Shown piece after piece: positions 28,255 to 36,963 of a DNA stretch of 64,000 bases. A program made the position numbers and the translations under genes. The stretch is taken from positions 1-64,000 of the forward strand of contig QJYB01000118.1 in the NCBI GenBank assembly GCA_003247835.1, in the 5' to 3' direction. The notes under the pieces were generated by a model. That model ran no database searches and was not told the DNA's origin. It saw nothing but the letters and a program-made list of their open reading frames with translations. This DNA comes from Gammaproteobacteria bacterium. GTDB lineage: Bacteria; Pseudomonadota; Gammaproteobacteria; Pseudomonadales; Azotimanducaceae. Each line of letters begins with the position of its first letter. The stretch's first letter is position 1.

Positions 28255-30114
28255 GTGCGGCAGCCTATGAACACACTCGTCCTCAGGGGATTCCTTGCCG
28301 GCAGCCTCCCCCTGCTCTCCGCCGGTGCGCTCGCGTCGGAGTTCACCGGGCTCATCGACATGGGCGTGCGCAAGGTGAATGTCAGCGGCGACGAGAACAA
28401 GTACCGGCAGCAGCTCAACCTGGACAGCGGTCCGCGCCTCCTTGGTCTCGAGCTCGCGTTCGAGCCCGGGACGGGCAGCGGCCAGGCGCCGGATCGGGTC
28501 GCGGTCAGCGCCTATGGTCTCGGCGGCGACCCCTACTCGAGCATCGAGGCGGAAGTCCGGAAGTACGGCGCGTACGACTTCGAGTATCAGCACCGGGAGT
28601 CCGAGTACTACTACGACGACCTCCTCATCGACCCCGCGGATATCGTTCCGAGCGCGTCGAACGGCGGCGACTACCGGACCTTCGACCTGAAGCGGGTGCA
28701 GGACGCCGCGGATTTCCAGATCCGGCTCACTGACCGGGCCAGGCTCAACCTCGGCTTCGACCGCTACCAGCGGAGCGGCGCAAGCACCTCCCCCATCGAC
28801 ATCGCCCGGGAAGAGTTCGAGCTCGACGCGCCCGTCGACGAGGTGCTGCAGACCTACGAGGCCGGTTTCCGCTACGACTGGGAACGCTGGAGTCTCAAAT
28901 TCGATCAGCGCCGGCGCGAGTTCGACAGCAAGGCCAGCGCCTTTCTTCCCGGCGCTTCCGAAGGCAGCGATCCGGTCGCGCCGACGCGGCTCACGAACTA
29001 CGTCCTCGATCAGCCGTACAGCTACGACACGAGCGAAAGCCAGCTCGGGGTCAAGGCCCGCCTCTCGGAGCGCTGGAAGGTGTCGGCCGATGTTTTCTAC
29101 GCCGATCTCGACATGGACTTCGATGTGCGCGAGACGGTCCAGGGCACGAACTTCGACGGAACCGATCTCGCGGGCACCACCAATGGCGGCGGCGACGCGG
29201 ATCGGCAGACCACGCAGCTCTTCCTCACAACCAGTTACGACGTCACGAACCGGGTCCGTCTCACCGCCAGCGTCCGCGATCAGTCTCTCGACCAGGATGC
29301 AGCAGGCCTGTTCGGCGCTGCCGTGGGTCTTTCCGACTGGAAAATGGACACGACCGGCTACGCGCTAGGGGTGGAGACTGTCATCGGCGACGCGTGGACA
29401 GTGAGCGGCGGCTGGACAGGGGAGTCGCGCAAGACCCGCTACTCGGCCGAGCAGGATACCGTCACTGCCGGCGAGGACGTGAAAACGAAACGCGACGGAG
29501 TCTATGCGCTGGTCACCTACCGGCCGGGCAGCCACTGGAACTTAAGCTTCTCGGCCGAGGACAACGGTATCGACGACCCCTTCACCCTGGCCTCACCGAC
29601 GGATGCCACTCGATTCCGCCTGCGCGGCAGCTACCGGTGGGACCTGGGGCTGTCGCTGACAGGCACGTACACGTACCGCAAGAACAGGAACGACCAGTCG
29701 AGCTGGTCCTCGAAAACCGAGCAGGCCGACTTCCGGCTGTCCTACCAGAACGGGCCGCTGACCGCCGCCTTCGGTGCCTCTTTCGTCGTAATCGACCGCA
29801 GCATGGATCAGCTCGTCACCGGCGGCACCCGTCAGGATCTGTTCCTGATCCGTTACGACGCGGATGCGGATACCGTGGACGGATCGATCCGCTGGGCGGT
29901 GAGCGAGCGGCTGGCCCTGTCTGCCAGCCTGCGTGACTACGACAACGAGGGCAGCTTCGCGGTGGAAAGGCAGGACGCGCTGCTTGGTGCGCGCATCGAT
30001 CTCTCCCGGGGATTCGGCCTGGACCTGTCCTACCGCTACGTCAACTTCGACGAGGACGACCTGGAGAATTTCGACGCCGACATCTGGCAGGCGTCGCTGA
30101 TCTTCGACTGGTAG
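28255..30114 (+). CDS. MtrB/PioB family outer-membrane beta-barrel
   Basis: 619 residues: signal peptide ending AGALAS, then a short N-terminal segment (FTGLIDMGVRKVNVSGDENKYRQQ) and repeated amphipathic strands to the final SLIFDW with C-terminal Trp. The opening E-x-x-G-x-(V/I)-(D/E)-x-G and the many D-rich turns match MtrB/PioB porins that sheath a decaheme cytochrome. I see no cysteine, so it lacks the CxxC of Shewanella MtrB. GTG 28255 has GAGG 7 bp upstream, overlapping the cytochrome stop; ATG 28267 is possible but has no ribosome site. No gene for an MtrC-like surface cytochrome follows. Confidence 0.87.
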   Translation: MRQPMNTLVLRGFLAGSLPLLSAGALASEFTGLIDMGVRKVNVSGDENKYRQQLNLDSGPRLLGLELAFEPGTGSGQAPDRVAVSAYGLGGDPYSSIEAEVRKYGAYDFEYQHRESEYYYDDLLIDPADIVPSASNGGDYRTFDLKRVQDAADFQIRLTDRARLNLGFDRYQRSGASTSPIDIAREEFELDAPVDEVLQTYEAGFRYDWERWSLKFDQRRREFDSKASAFLPGASEGSDPVAPTRLTNYVLDQPYSYDTSESQLGVKARLSERWKVSADVFYADLDMDFDVRETVQGTNFDGTDLAGTTNGGGDADRQTTQLFLTTSYDVTNRVRLTASVRDQSLDQDAAGLFGAAVGLSDWKMDTTGYALGVETVIGDAWTVSGGWTGESRKTRYSAEQDTVTAGEDVKTKRDGVYALVTYRPGSHWNLSFSAEDNGIDDPFTLASPTDATRFRLRGSYRWDLGLSLTGTYTYRKNRNDQSSWSSKTEQADFRLSYQNGPLTAAFGASFVVIDRSMDQLVTGGTRQDLFLIRYDADADTVDGSIRWAVSERLALSASLRDYDNEGSFAVERQDALLGARIDLSRGFGLDLSYRYVNFDEDDLENFDADIWQASLIFDW

Positions 30115-30167
30115 GAACGGCGGGCGGTCCCGCGATACCGGCCGATGCTTCGTGCTAACGTTGCCGG

Positions 30168-30644
30168 ATGCGAAGGAGAGCGAACACACTGCTGGTGCTC
30201 ACCGTTGTGTGGGTCGGCGTGCCGGTTGCGTACGGATCCGGGGAAACGGAGCCGTCTGCCGTGGCCCCGGCGCCGAGTGCCAGCCTCGTCATCGAGCTCA
30301 CCGGCATGACGAGTGACGAAGGTCCGGTCGTCTACGCGGTCTGGTCGGGTCCGGAGCACTGGCTGGAAGCAGGCGCGATCCGCGAAGGGAAGGTGCCCGT
30401 CGAGAACGGTACGGGCACCATCACCCTGGCTGAGATGCCGTACGGGGAGTACGCGGTTTCCGTCTACCACGACAGGAACGGCAACGGGCGGCTCGACACG
30501 GGATTCTTCAGGATTCCGAAGGAGCCAATCGGCACCTCGAACGATGCGAAGATCCGCTTCGGGCCACCACGCTACGAGGATGCGGTCTTCGTTCTCGACC
30601 GTCCTGAAACGACGATCACCATCGCGGTTCACAAGGTCTTCTGA
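30168..30644 (+). CDS. DUF2141 secreted protein
   Basis: 158 residues: signal peptide (LLVLTVVWVGVPVAYGS) and a DUF2141 domain recognised by VIELTGMTSDEGPVVYAVW, MPYGEYAVSVYHDRNGNGRLDTGFF and RIPKEPIGTSNDA. The family adopts a transthyretin-like fold and has no known activity. It sits 53 bp after the barrel gene on the same strand and may be a periplasmic or outer-membrane accessory of that pair; this is a guess from position. Confidence 0.82.
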   Translation: MRRRANTLLVLTVVWVGVPVAYGSGETEPSAVAPAPSASLVIELTGMTSDEGPVVYAVWSGPEHWLEAGAIREGKVPVENGTGTITLAEMPYGEYAVSVYHDRNGNGRLDTGFFRIPKEPIGTSNDAKIRFGPPRYEDAVFVLDRPETTITIAVHKVF

Positions 30645-30671
30645 TCAGCTGCATATAGATAAGGGGGAGAC

Positions 30672-31556
30672 ATGCAGTCATTCGAAGGAAAAACGGCATT
30701 CATCACCGGCGCCGCCAGCGGTATCGGGCTCGCGCTCGCGGAAAGGGCGGCTGCCGAGCGGATGAACGTGGTGCTGGCGGACATCGAGGAGGAGGCGCTC
30801 GCCCGGGCCGTCCGGAAGATAGAGGAGCGTCAGGTGCGAGCTCTGGGCGTACCCGTCAACACCATGCTCGAGGAGTCGGTGGACGCTGCGGCAGAGCGGG
30901 CGATCGCCGAGTTCGGCCGGGTGCACCTCGTCTTCAACAACGCAGGGGTGGCCAGTACCAGAAGTGCCGGCAGGGCGCTCTGGGAGATTTCCGACAAGGA
31001 CTGGGACTGGGTGATGGGCGTCAACTTCTACGGCGTGCTCTATGGCATCCGGGCCTTCGTGCCGCACATGCTGGAGCACGGCGAGTCGAGCCATATCGTC
31101 AACACCGCCTCGCTGGCGGGTGTTTTGCCCGGCGGCGGTACCTACGGGGTGAGCAAGCACGCCGTGCTGGCGATGACCGAGGGCCTGCAGCGGGACTTCG
31201 CCGCCCGCGGCGCCAACATCAACGCGTCGGTGCTGTGCCCCGGATTCGTCAACACAAACATCCACCGTGCCGAGCGCAACCGCCCTGTGCTCGTGGCGGC
31301 GGACAGCGCCAACCCGGAGCTCGAGCAGCAGGGGACGGCCTTCATGAGCGACCTGCTCAGCCACGGCAAACAGCCGTCCGAGATCGCGGACATCGTCTTC
31401 CAGTCGATCCGGGAAAACCGCTTCTACATCCTGCCGCATCCGGCCTGGGACGAGTTCGTCAGAAGCCGGGTCGAGCAGATCCTGGCCCGCGGGCCGGTCG
31501 CCTCCACGGACATGATGGAGATGCAGCGCCGCCGCGAGGCGGGTGAGGTCTTCTGA
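30672..31556 (+). CDS. Classical SDR oxidoreductase
   Basis: 294-residue short-chain dehydrogenase. Cofactor motif TGAASGIG (residues 12-19), NNAG (LVFNNAGVAS) and the catalytic Tyr-Lys in YGVSKHAV with the Ser in NTASLAGVLP. An Asp after the second strand (VVLADIEEEAL) suggests NAD+ rather than NADP+. The substrate is an alcohol or ketone of unknown nature. ATG with strong AGGGGGAG upstream. Its last codons precede nudC by 7 bp. Confidence 0.9.
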   Translation: MQSFEGKTAFITGAASGIGLALAERAAAERMNVVLADIEEEALARAVRKIEERQVRALGVPVNTMLEESVDAAAERAIAEFGRVHLVFNNAGVASTRSAGRALWEISDKDWDWVMGVNFYGVLYGIRAFVPHMLEHGESSHIVNTASLAGVLPGGGTYGVSKHAVLAMTEGLQRDFAARGANINASVLCPGFVNTNIHRAERNRPVLVAADSANPELEQQGTAFMSDLLSHGKQPSEIADIVFQSIRENRFYILPHPAWDEFVRSRVEQILARGPVASTDMMEMQRRREAGEVF

Positions 31557-31563
31557 GGACCGC

Positions 31564-32520
31564 ATGAGCTATCCGCACGTCTTCTCGGGCAACCCCCTGG
31601 ACAGGGCCGATGTCCTGCGCCGGGACGAGACCGCCCTGGCCGACGCGGCGGCCGCCGCGGAGAGCCGCTATCTGCTGTTGTGGAATCTGAACGTGCTGAT
31701 CATCGAGGATCATGAGGCCCCCGCCATCGCCTGGCTGACGGCGCCAGACGTCCAGCGCCTCGAAATCGACACGCCGCCCGTGCTGCTCGGTCTCGATCGG
31801 GGCGTTGCCCACTTCACGCTGGACGTTTCCGCGCTCGGCGACCCCCTGCACGAGCTCAACCTGGGACCACCCTGGCAGTTCGCCGATGCGCGGGCCGCCG
31901 CGGCACGGCTGCCCATGGCGGAGACCGGCATCCTGGCCCAGGCCCGTTCTCAGGTGGACTGGCACCGTCGTCACGGATTCTGCAGCGTCTGCGGCACCCG
32001 TACCCATCAGTTCAAGGGGGGCCACGTCCGCCGCTGCAGCGGCTGCGGTGCCGAGCACTTTCCCCGCACGGACCCGGTGGCCATCATGCTGATCGTGGAC
32101 GGCGACCGCTGCCTGCTCGGCCAGTCCGCCGGCCGGCTCGCCCGCACCGGCATGTACTCGGCGCTGGCCGGCTTCATCGATCAGGGTGAGTCCATCGAGG
32201 AAGCCGTGCGTCGGGAAGTGCTGGAGGAAGCGGGCATCCGGGTCGGCCGGGTGCGCTACCACTCCTCCCAGCCCTGGCCGTTCCCGTCGTCGCTCATGAT
32301 CGGCTGTCACGGCATGGCGGAGAGTGTCGACATCCGCATCGACCAGGAGGAGATGACCGACGTGCGCTTCTTCGCGCGGGACGCGGTCCGCGCGGCCATG
32401 GATCGGTTGCTGGCCGGCACGCCGGCGGCGGATCCCACGGTGTTGAAGGTGCCGGGGCCCATCGCCATCGCCCACCACCTGATCCGGGCCTGGGTGGACG
32501 GTGAGGTCGACTTCGCCTGA
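31564..32520 (+). CDS. nudC: NAD+ diphosphatase NudC
   Basis: 318-residue Nudix hydrolase that splits NADH to NMNH and AMP and, in E. coli, removes NAD caps from RNA. The zinc ribbon is CSVCGTRTHQFKGGHVRRCSGC, then FPRTDPVAIMLI and the Nudix box GFIDQGESIEEAVRREVLEEAG (G-x5-E-x7-REVxEEAG). SQPWPFPSSLMIG is the NudC-specific SQPWPFPxS motif. Start ATG 31564 (MSYPHVFSGNPLDR) with GAGGA upstream; a GTG at 31543 would overlap the SDR. Function in the cytoplasm. Confidence 0.95.
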   Translation: MSYPHVFSGNPLDRADVLRRDETALADAAAAAESRYLLLWNLNVLIIEDHEAPAIAWLTAPDVQRLEIDTPPVLLGLDRGVAHFTLDVSALGDPLHELNLGPPWQFADARAAAARLPMAETGILAQARSQVDWHRRHGFCSVCGTRTHQFKGGHVRRCSGCGAEHFPRTDPVAIMLIVDGDRCLLGQSAGRLARTGMYSALAGFIDQGESIEEAVRREVLEEAGIRVGRVRYHSSQPWPFPSSLMIGCHGMAESVDIRIDQEEMTDVRFFARDAVRAAMDRLLAGTPAADPTVLKVPGPIAIAHHLIRAWVDGEVDFA

Positions 32521-32546
32521 GCGCGTCCTGCAGGCGACGGAAAGAC

Positions 32547-33830
32547 GTGTTAAAAAACCAACCGAGTCCCGCAGCCGAGAACCGTCCCTTGAGCACGCCG
32601 AAGCGTCACCTCAGCAGAACCCGTCTGACCTGTGTCTGGGCGGTGCTGCTCATCACGGTGCCGCACGCCACAGCCGCCGAGCTCACCCTGCCCCCGGGAT
32701 TCACCGCCTCTGTCTTCCACGAGGGCGTCGGCCCCCGCGCCCGCCACATCGCCGTGCGCGCCAATGGCGATGTCTTCGTCTCACGGAGGACGGGCGAGCT
32801 GGTGGCACTCAGGGATGCGAACGGCGACGGCCGGGTCGACGAGATCGAGCGGCGCAAGCTGCCCGTCACCACCGGGCTGCGGATTCAGCCGCCCTTCCTC
32901 TACTTCTCCGACGATCAGAGTGTGCATCGCATGCTGCTGGACGACGGGCTGATGCCATCAGCTGCACCCGAGCTCATCGTCAGCGGTTTTCCGAAGCAGG
33001 GCTCCCACGCCACCAAATCCATCGCGTTGAGCGACCGTGGGGATCTCTTCGTCAATGTCGGTGCGCCTTCCAACGCCTGCCAGCAGAAGACCCGCTCGCC
33101 CGGCTCTCCGGGAATGGATCCCTGCCCGCAGCTCGAGCGGCAGGCCGCCATCTGGCGCTTCGACGCCAACCGGACGAACCAGCGGCAGCCCGATGGCGAG
33201 CGCTTCGTCACCGGCACACGTAACGTCGTCGCCATGGCCTGGCACGATGACGCGCTCTATTTCGTGATGCACGGCCGGGACCAGCTCTCCACCCTGTGGC
33301 CTCGGCTGTTTGACGATGAGGACAGCGCCGAGATGCCCGCCGAGGAGTTCCACCGGGCCGTGGCGGGCGCCAACTACGGCTGGCCGTTCACGTTCGTGGA
33401 TCCCCGATCGGGCAAGCGTCTGGTGGCACCGGAGTATGGCGGTGACGGTGTCAAAGAGGCTGATGCCGACCGCTACCAGAAACCTCTTTACGCCTATCCC
33501 GCCCACTGGGCGCCGAATGCGCTGCTGTTCTATACCGGCGATGCCTTTCCGGCCCGTTACCGCGGCGGCGCCTTCATCGCCTGGCGGGGTTCCTGGAACC
33601 GGGCGCCGCTGCCGCAGCAGGGTTACCGGGTCACCTTCCAGCCATTCGCGGCCGGAAAGGTGACCGGTCCGCCAGAGGACTTCATGCGGGGCTTCGAGGG
33701 CACGGAGGTGCTTCAACGACCGAGCGACGCCACATGGCGGCCCGGTGGCCTGGCCACAGATCCCGGCGGCGCGCTCTATGTACTGGAGGAGAACGAAGGC
33801 CGCATCTGGCGGGTGACCTGGCAGGGGTGA
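32547..33830 (+). CDS. PQQ-type glucose/sorbosone dehydrogenase-like beta-propeller
   Basis: 427 residues: signal peptide (TCVWAVLLITVPHATAAE) and a six-bladed propeller of the GSDH/sorbosone dehydrogenase type. Visible blocks: LPPGFTASVF, RHIAVRANGDVFVS, ALSDRGDLFVNVGAPSN, RNVVAMAWH, GANYGWPF and GLATDPGGALYVLEENEGRIWRV. Such periplasmic enzymes oxidise sugars with PQQ, but many homologues have no proven PQQ use. The GTG start at 32547 precedes the signal peptide by about 25 residues; TTG 32589 would give a normal-length leader. The start is therefore uncertain. Confidence 0.85.
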   Translation: MLKNQPSPAAENRPLSTPKRHLSRTRLTCVWAVLLITVPHATAAELTLPPGFTASVFHEGVGPRARHIAVRANGDVFVSRRTGELVALRDANGDGRVDEIERRKLPVTTGLRIQPPFLYFSDDQSVHRMLLDDGLMPSAAPELIVSGFPKQGSHATKSIALSDRGDLFVNVGAPSNACQQKTRSPGSPGMDPCPQLERQAAIWRFDANRTNQRQPDGERFVTGTRNVVAMAWHDDALYFVMHGRDQLSTLWPRLFDDEDSAEMPAEEFHRAVAGANYGWPFTFVDPRSGKRLVAPEYGGDGVKEADADRYQKPLYAYPAHWAPNALLFYTGDAFPARYRGGAFIAWRGSWNRAPLPQQGYRVTFQPFAAGKVTGPPEDFMRGFEGTEVLQRPSDATWRPGGLATDPGGALYVLEENEGRIWRVTWQG

Positions 33831-33837
33831 GCAGCCC

Positions 33838-34581
33838 ATGAACGAGATCTACACCACCTTCGCCGCCCTCTACGACGCCGCCTTCAACTGGGAGGTGGAG
33901 GGGGAGGTCGGCGCCATCAGCGGCCTATCCGGGCTCGAACGCGGCCGGGTGCTGGAGCCCATGTGCGGCAGCGGCCGGCTGCTGCGCGGCTTTGCCGCTT
34001 CCGGCTTCGACACCGTAGGGGTGGACGCATCCGCCGAGATGCTGGCACTGGCTGAACGCCATTACGAGGATCAGGGTTACCAGGGCACCTGGATCCGTGC
34101 CGACGTAAGGGATTTTTCACTGGACGAAGCCTGCGACCTGGCCGTGTGTCCCATCAACTCCCTCGCGCACCTGCCAACCGAGGCGGACATGCTGGCCCAC
34201 CTCAACGCCCTGTCGCGCAATCTCTACGAGGGATCGAGCTACTGGGTGCAGCTGGATCTGTACGATCCCGGCGCGACCGGTGCGCGCGAGGAGTGGGAGT
34301 TCGACTATCTCGGCGAAAGCGTGCTTACGCAGTGGGCCAGAACCGGCTCCCACGACGGCATGGAGACCCACGTCACCCGCTTCGTCTTTCCCGACGGCCG
34401 CGTGATTGAGGAGACCTACGAGATGAAGGTCTGGAACTACACGTCCTGGCAGCGGCTGCTCAACCGCTCCCCCTTCCAGCTTTCCGCGGCCTACGAACCC
34501 GGCAGCTTCAATCCCCTCACCGTCAGCGGAGCACTGAACAGCGAGCGGCTGTTCTGGCAGCAGCTGGTGAAGCTGCATTGA
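33838..34581 (+). CDS. Class I SAM-dependent methyltransferase
   Basis: 247 residues. Motif I VLEPMCGSGRLLRGFAASGFDTVGVDASAEML (first strand, glycine loop and acidic end of strand 2) and motif II/III WIRADVRDF... DLAVCPINSLAHL are clear for a class I Rossmann methyltransferase. The methyl acceptor is unknown. It starts 7 bp after the PQQ gene stop, same strand, so it may be co-transcribed. Confidence 0.88.
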   Translation: MNEIYTTFAALYDAAFNWEVEGEVGAISGLSGLERGRVLEPMCGSGRLLRGFAASGFDTVGVDASAEMLALAERHYEDQGYQGTWIRADVRDFSLDEACDLAVCPINSLAHLPTEADMLAHLNALSRNLYEGSSYWVQLDLYDPGATGAREEWEFDYLGESVLTQWARTGSHDGMETHVTRFVFPDGRVIEETYEMKVWNYTSWQRLLNRSPFQLSAAYEPGSFNPLTVSGALNSERLFWQQLVKLH

Positions 34582-34583
34582 AC

Positions 34584-34602
34584 GTGTTCGGCAAGCGAAC
34601 AC
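34584..34602. terminator. Hairpin between convergent genes
   Basis: GTGTTCG (34584-34590) pairs with CGAACAC (34596-34602) around GCAAG. It sits exactly between the methyltransferase stop and the LLM oxidoreductase stop. No T-run follows on either strand, so it may be a weak or Rho-assisted terminator. Confidence 0.45.
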
Positions 34603-34606
34603 AATC

Positions 34607-35413
34607 TCACAACGCGATTGCTGCCAACGCCTCCAGGCGCTGCACGTACTCCCCGAGATCCTGATAGCGCAACCCGCAGACAAGTCGCTCGACGCCGAGC
34701 GCCCGGTAGTCGTCGATCAGCCGACGGACCTCGTCGGGCCGCTCGAGCGGCAGCCCCGTCATGACCGTCACCGGTCCCGGGGTGGTACCTGCTTCCCGGG
34801 CCAGTATCCGGAACTGCTCGAGATGCCCGGCAAGGGTCGCCGGATCGCGGGCCATGGGCAGCCAGCCGTGGCCGAAGCGCACGGCCCGTGCGAGCGCGTG
34901 CGGCACCCCGCCACCGATGTAGATCGGCGGTTGCGGTGGCCTCGGTTTGAACAGGAACGGCTGGCCGTTGCTCGTCACCACATCGCCGGCGAAGCATTCG
35001 GCGAGGAATGCCAGCACCTCGTCCGTGATCCCGCCGCGCCGATGACGGTCCACACCCACGGCGCGGAACTCCGCATCCATCCAGCCCACGGCCACCCCGA
35101 GCAGCAGCCGGTTGCCGGTCAGCTCGGCCACCGTGGCGATTGCCTTGGCGGTGGGCAGAGCCGGTCGATAGGGCAGTATCAGCACGCCCACACCGAGCCT
35201 GATCCGCTCGGTGGCGCCACCGAGCCAGGCCAGGGTGGTCAGCGGATCCGTGTAGCGGCCGCTGCTGCCTTCGGCATCGTCCGGTGGAATGGCGATGTGA
35301 TCGGTGATCCAGACGGACTCGAACCCCAGTGCCTCTGCCCGCTGCGCACCGGCGCGCAGCGTAGCCGCATCGCTCTGCGGGCCCATGTTGCGCAGGGTTA
35401 CGCCTATATGCAT
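34607..35413 (-). CDS. LLM-class F420-type oxidoreductase (TIGR03619-like)
   Basis: 268-residue luciferase-like monooxygenase-fold protein. WITDHIAIPPDD, TLAWLGGATERIRLGVGVLILPYRPA and LLLGVAVGWMDAEFRAVGVDRHRRGG are family signatures; the group binds F420 or FMN. Actual F420 use needs the cofactor pathway elsewhere in the genome. Start ATG 35413 (MHIGVTLRNMGP) lies 19 bp after the CDF gene stop; the upstream extension MRRRKHVRIDR has no support. Last gene of the leftward phaC-phaZ-CDF run. Confidence 0.87.
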   Translation of the reverse strand: MHIGVTLRNMGPQSDAATLRAGAQRAEALGFESVWITDHIAIPPDDAEGSSGRYTDPLTTLAWLGGATERIRLGVGVLILPYRPALPTAKAIATVAELTGNRLLLGVAVGWMDAEFRAVGVDRHRRGGITDEVLAFLAECFAGDVVTSNGQPFLFKPRPPQPPIYIGGGVPHALARAVRFGHGWLPMARDPATLAGHLEQFRILAREAGTTPGPVTVMTGLPLERPDEVRRLIDDYRALGVERLVCGLRYQDLGEYVQRLEALAAIAL

Positions 35414-35432
35414 GCGGTCGATCCGGACATGT

Positions 35433-36053
35433 TTACGTCGGCGCACCCCTCATCTCCTGCGTGGCGCGACGGAGAACACGGGTGGCCGATTTCAGGAAAA
35501 CGACGAGCAGCACCATGGCAATCAGCACATCCGGCCACGCGGAGTCGAACAGCCATACCGCCACGGTTGCCACGATCACCGCCAGACCATCGACGATATC
35601 GTTACGCGAGCACTCCCACATGGATTCCATGTTCAGATCGTCCTTCCGGACCGGATACAGCAGGCGCAGACAGACCAGGTTCGCCGCCAGATTCAGTGAC
35701 GCCGCAACGCCCATGGATTCGAATACCGGGGTTTCCAGGCTGGTGAGCCGCCACGCTATCTGGACCGCCACGGCGAGCGCCGCCCCGAGGATCAGCAGGC
35801 CCTTGAAAAAGGCGACCCGCGCCTTGGTCACCGGGGACGCCCCGACCACTGCCAGGCTGAGCCCGTAGGTCATGGCGTCACCCAGATTGTCCAGGGTACC
35901 CGACAGCAGCGATGACGAACCACTCATGACGGCGCCAGCCACCATGACGACGAACGTCGTGACGTTGATCGCCAGGACGGCAACCAGCACCCGCCGGTGA
36001 CGCTGCTCGAGTGCGCCCGCGTCGATACCAGCTTCGCAGCAGTCGTCACTCAT
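35433..36053 (-). CDS. Short cation diffusion facilitator-type transporter
   Basis: 206 residues with about six helices and no C-terminal cytoplasmic domain. The TM2 metal pair is D-x3-D (Asp55, Asp59 in GTLDNLGDAM). In TM5 the usual H-x3-D is N-x3-D (Asn151, Asp155 in SRNDIVDG), a change that may alter metal choice. The N-terminus carries a Cys pair (DDCCEAG). CDF proteins exchange Zn, Mn, Fe or Co for H+. The start overlaps the phaZ stop in ATGA. Confidence 0.83.
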   Translation of the reverse strand: MSDDCCEAGIDAGALEQRHRRVLVAVLAINVTTFVVMVAGAVMSGSSSLLSGTLDNLGDAMTYGLSLAVVGASPVTKARVAFFKGLLILGAALAVAVQIAWRLTSLETPVFESMGVAASLNLAANLVCLRLLYPVRKDDLNMESMWECSRNDIVDGLAVIVATVAVWLFDSAWPDVLIAMVLLVVFLKSATRVLRRATQEMRGAPT

Positions 36054-36922
36054 CCCGGTCGCGCTCCTTCAGCCGAATGCAGAGAACTCACCGTCCTCGA
36101 CGCTGATCCAGCTGCATCCGGCGCAGACAAAACTTCAGCATCCAGAAACCCGTCGATTTCCGCGCACACCCGCTCCAGGCGGGTCAGCACGAACAGATGG
36201 CCACAATCATAGAGGCTGAGCCGGGCATCCGGCAGCCTTCGCGCCAGCAGCCGGGCGTTGGCGAGGGGAATGATCGGATCGTCCTCCCCCGCCATCACCA
36301 GCGCCGGTGCCTGGATACGGTGCAGAAAAGGCAGGCTCGTCCAGCCGGACAGCGCGTAGAGCTGACCCAGATAACCGATGATGGACGGCGGCGTCATCTT
36401 CCTCGCATGCCGCTCCCTGAGTACCTGGTCGCCGCGGAAGTCGCCGCCGTAAATTTCACCGGCGATCTGCCGGAAGTAGCCGGCACTCAGATAGCGCCAC
36501 GGTGTGGCCATGCGCAGCATGACCGTCGGTCGCGGCGGCACCATCAGCGTACCTGGCGACGTCGCGGCCAGAACGAGCCGATCCGTAACCTCGGGATACT
36601 GCCAGGCGAACTGCTGAGCGAGCCCGCCACCCCAGGAAATACCCATGACGTGGCACCTCTCGATCTCCAGCGCCTCGAGCAGTCGCCGGGCGAGCCGCGC
36701 GAACTGAAACATGCGCCGCGGCACGAGCGAGTTGCTGGAACCGCCGACCCCCGGCAGGTCGAACGTCAGCACCGGCACCTTCAGCGTCTCGAAGAGCGGG
36801 TGCAGGAGTCCCGCGGAGGCGCCGATGCCATTGAAGATCAGCAGCGGTGTGCCGGGACGATCCAGCTCGGTCACCACCCGCAGGCGATGGCCGTCGACGC
36901 CCAGAAAGCGATCCCGAATCAT
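36050..36922 (-). CDS. phaZ: Intracellular medium-chain-length PHA depolymerase
   Basis: 290-residue alpha/beta hydrolase closely matching Pseudomonas-type PhaZ: LLIFNGIGAS, FDLPGVGGSSNS, nucleophile elbow MGISWGGGLAQQFAWQYPE (Ser96), RLVLAATSPGTLMVPPRP, acid region MAGEDDPIIPLANARLLARRLP and the His in CGHLFVLTR. It releases 3-hydroxy acids from stored PHA granules. It is 41 bp downstream of phaC, the standard partner. Start ATG 36922. Confidence 0.9.
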   Translation of the reverse strand: MIRDRFLGVDGHRLRVVTELDRPGTPLLIFNGIGASAGLLHPLFETLKVPVLTFDLPGVGGSSNSLVPRRMFQFARLARRLLEALEIERCHVMGISWGGGLAQQFAWQYPEVTDRLVLAATSPGTLMVPPRPTVMLRMATPWRYLSAGYFRQIAGEIYGGDFRGDQVLRERHARKMTPPSIIGYLGQLYALSGWTSLPFLHRIQAPALVMAGEDDPIIPLANARLLARRLPDARLSLYDCGHLFVLTRLERVCAEIDGFLDAEVLSAPDAAGSASRTVSSLHSAEGARPG

Positions 36923-36963
36923 CGCGGCCGCGGGCTCATGAACGCACCTGCTCGAAGCCCCAG

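Noticed and set aside
32501-33223. 240-codon plus-strand frame overlapping the PQQ-type gene
   Set aside because: Arg-rich shadow frame of the sorbosone dehydrogenase-like gene, no motifs.
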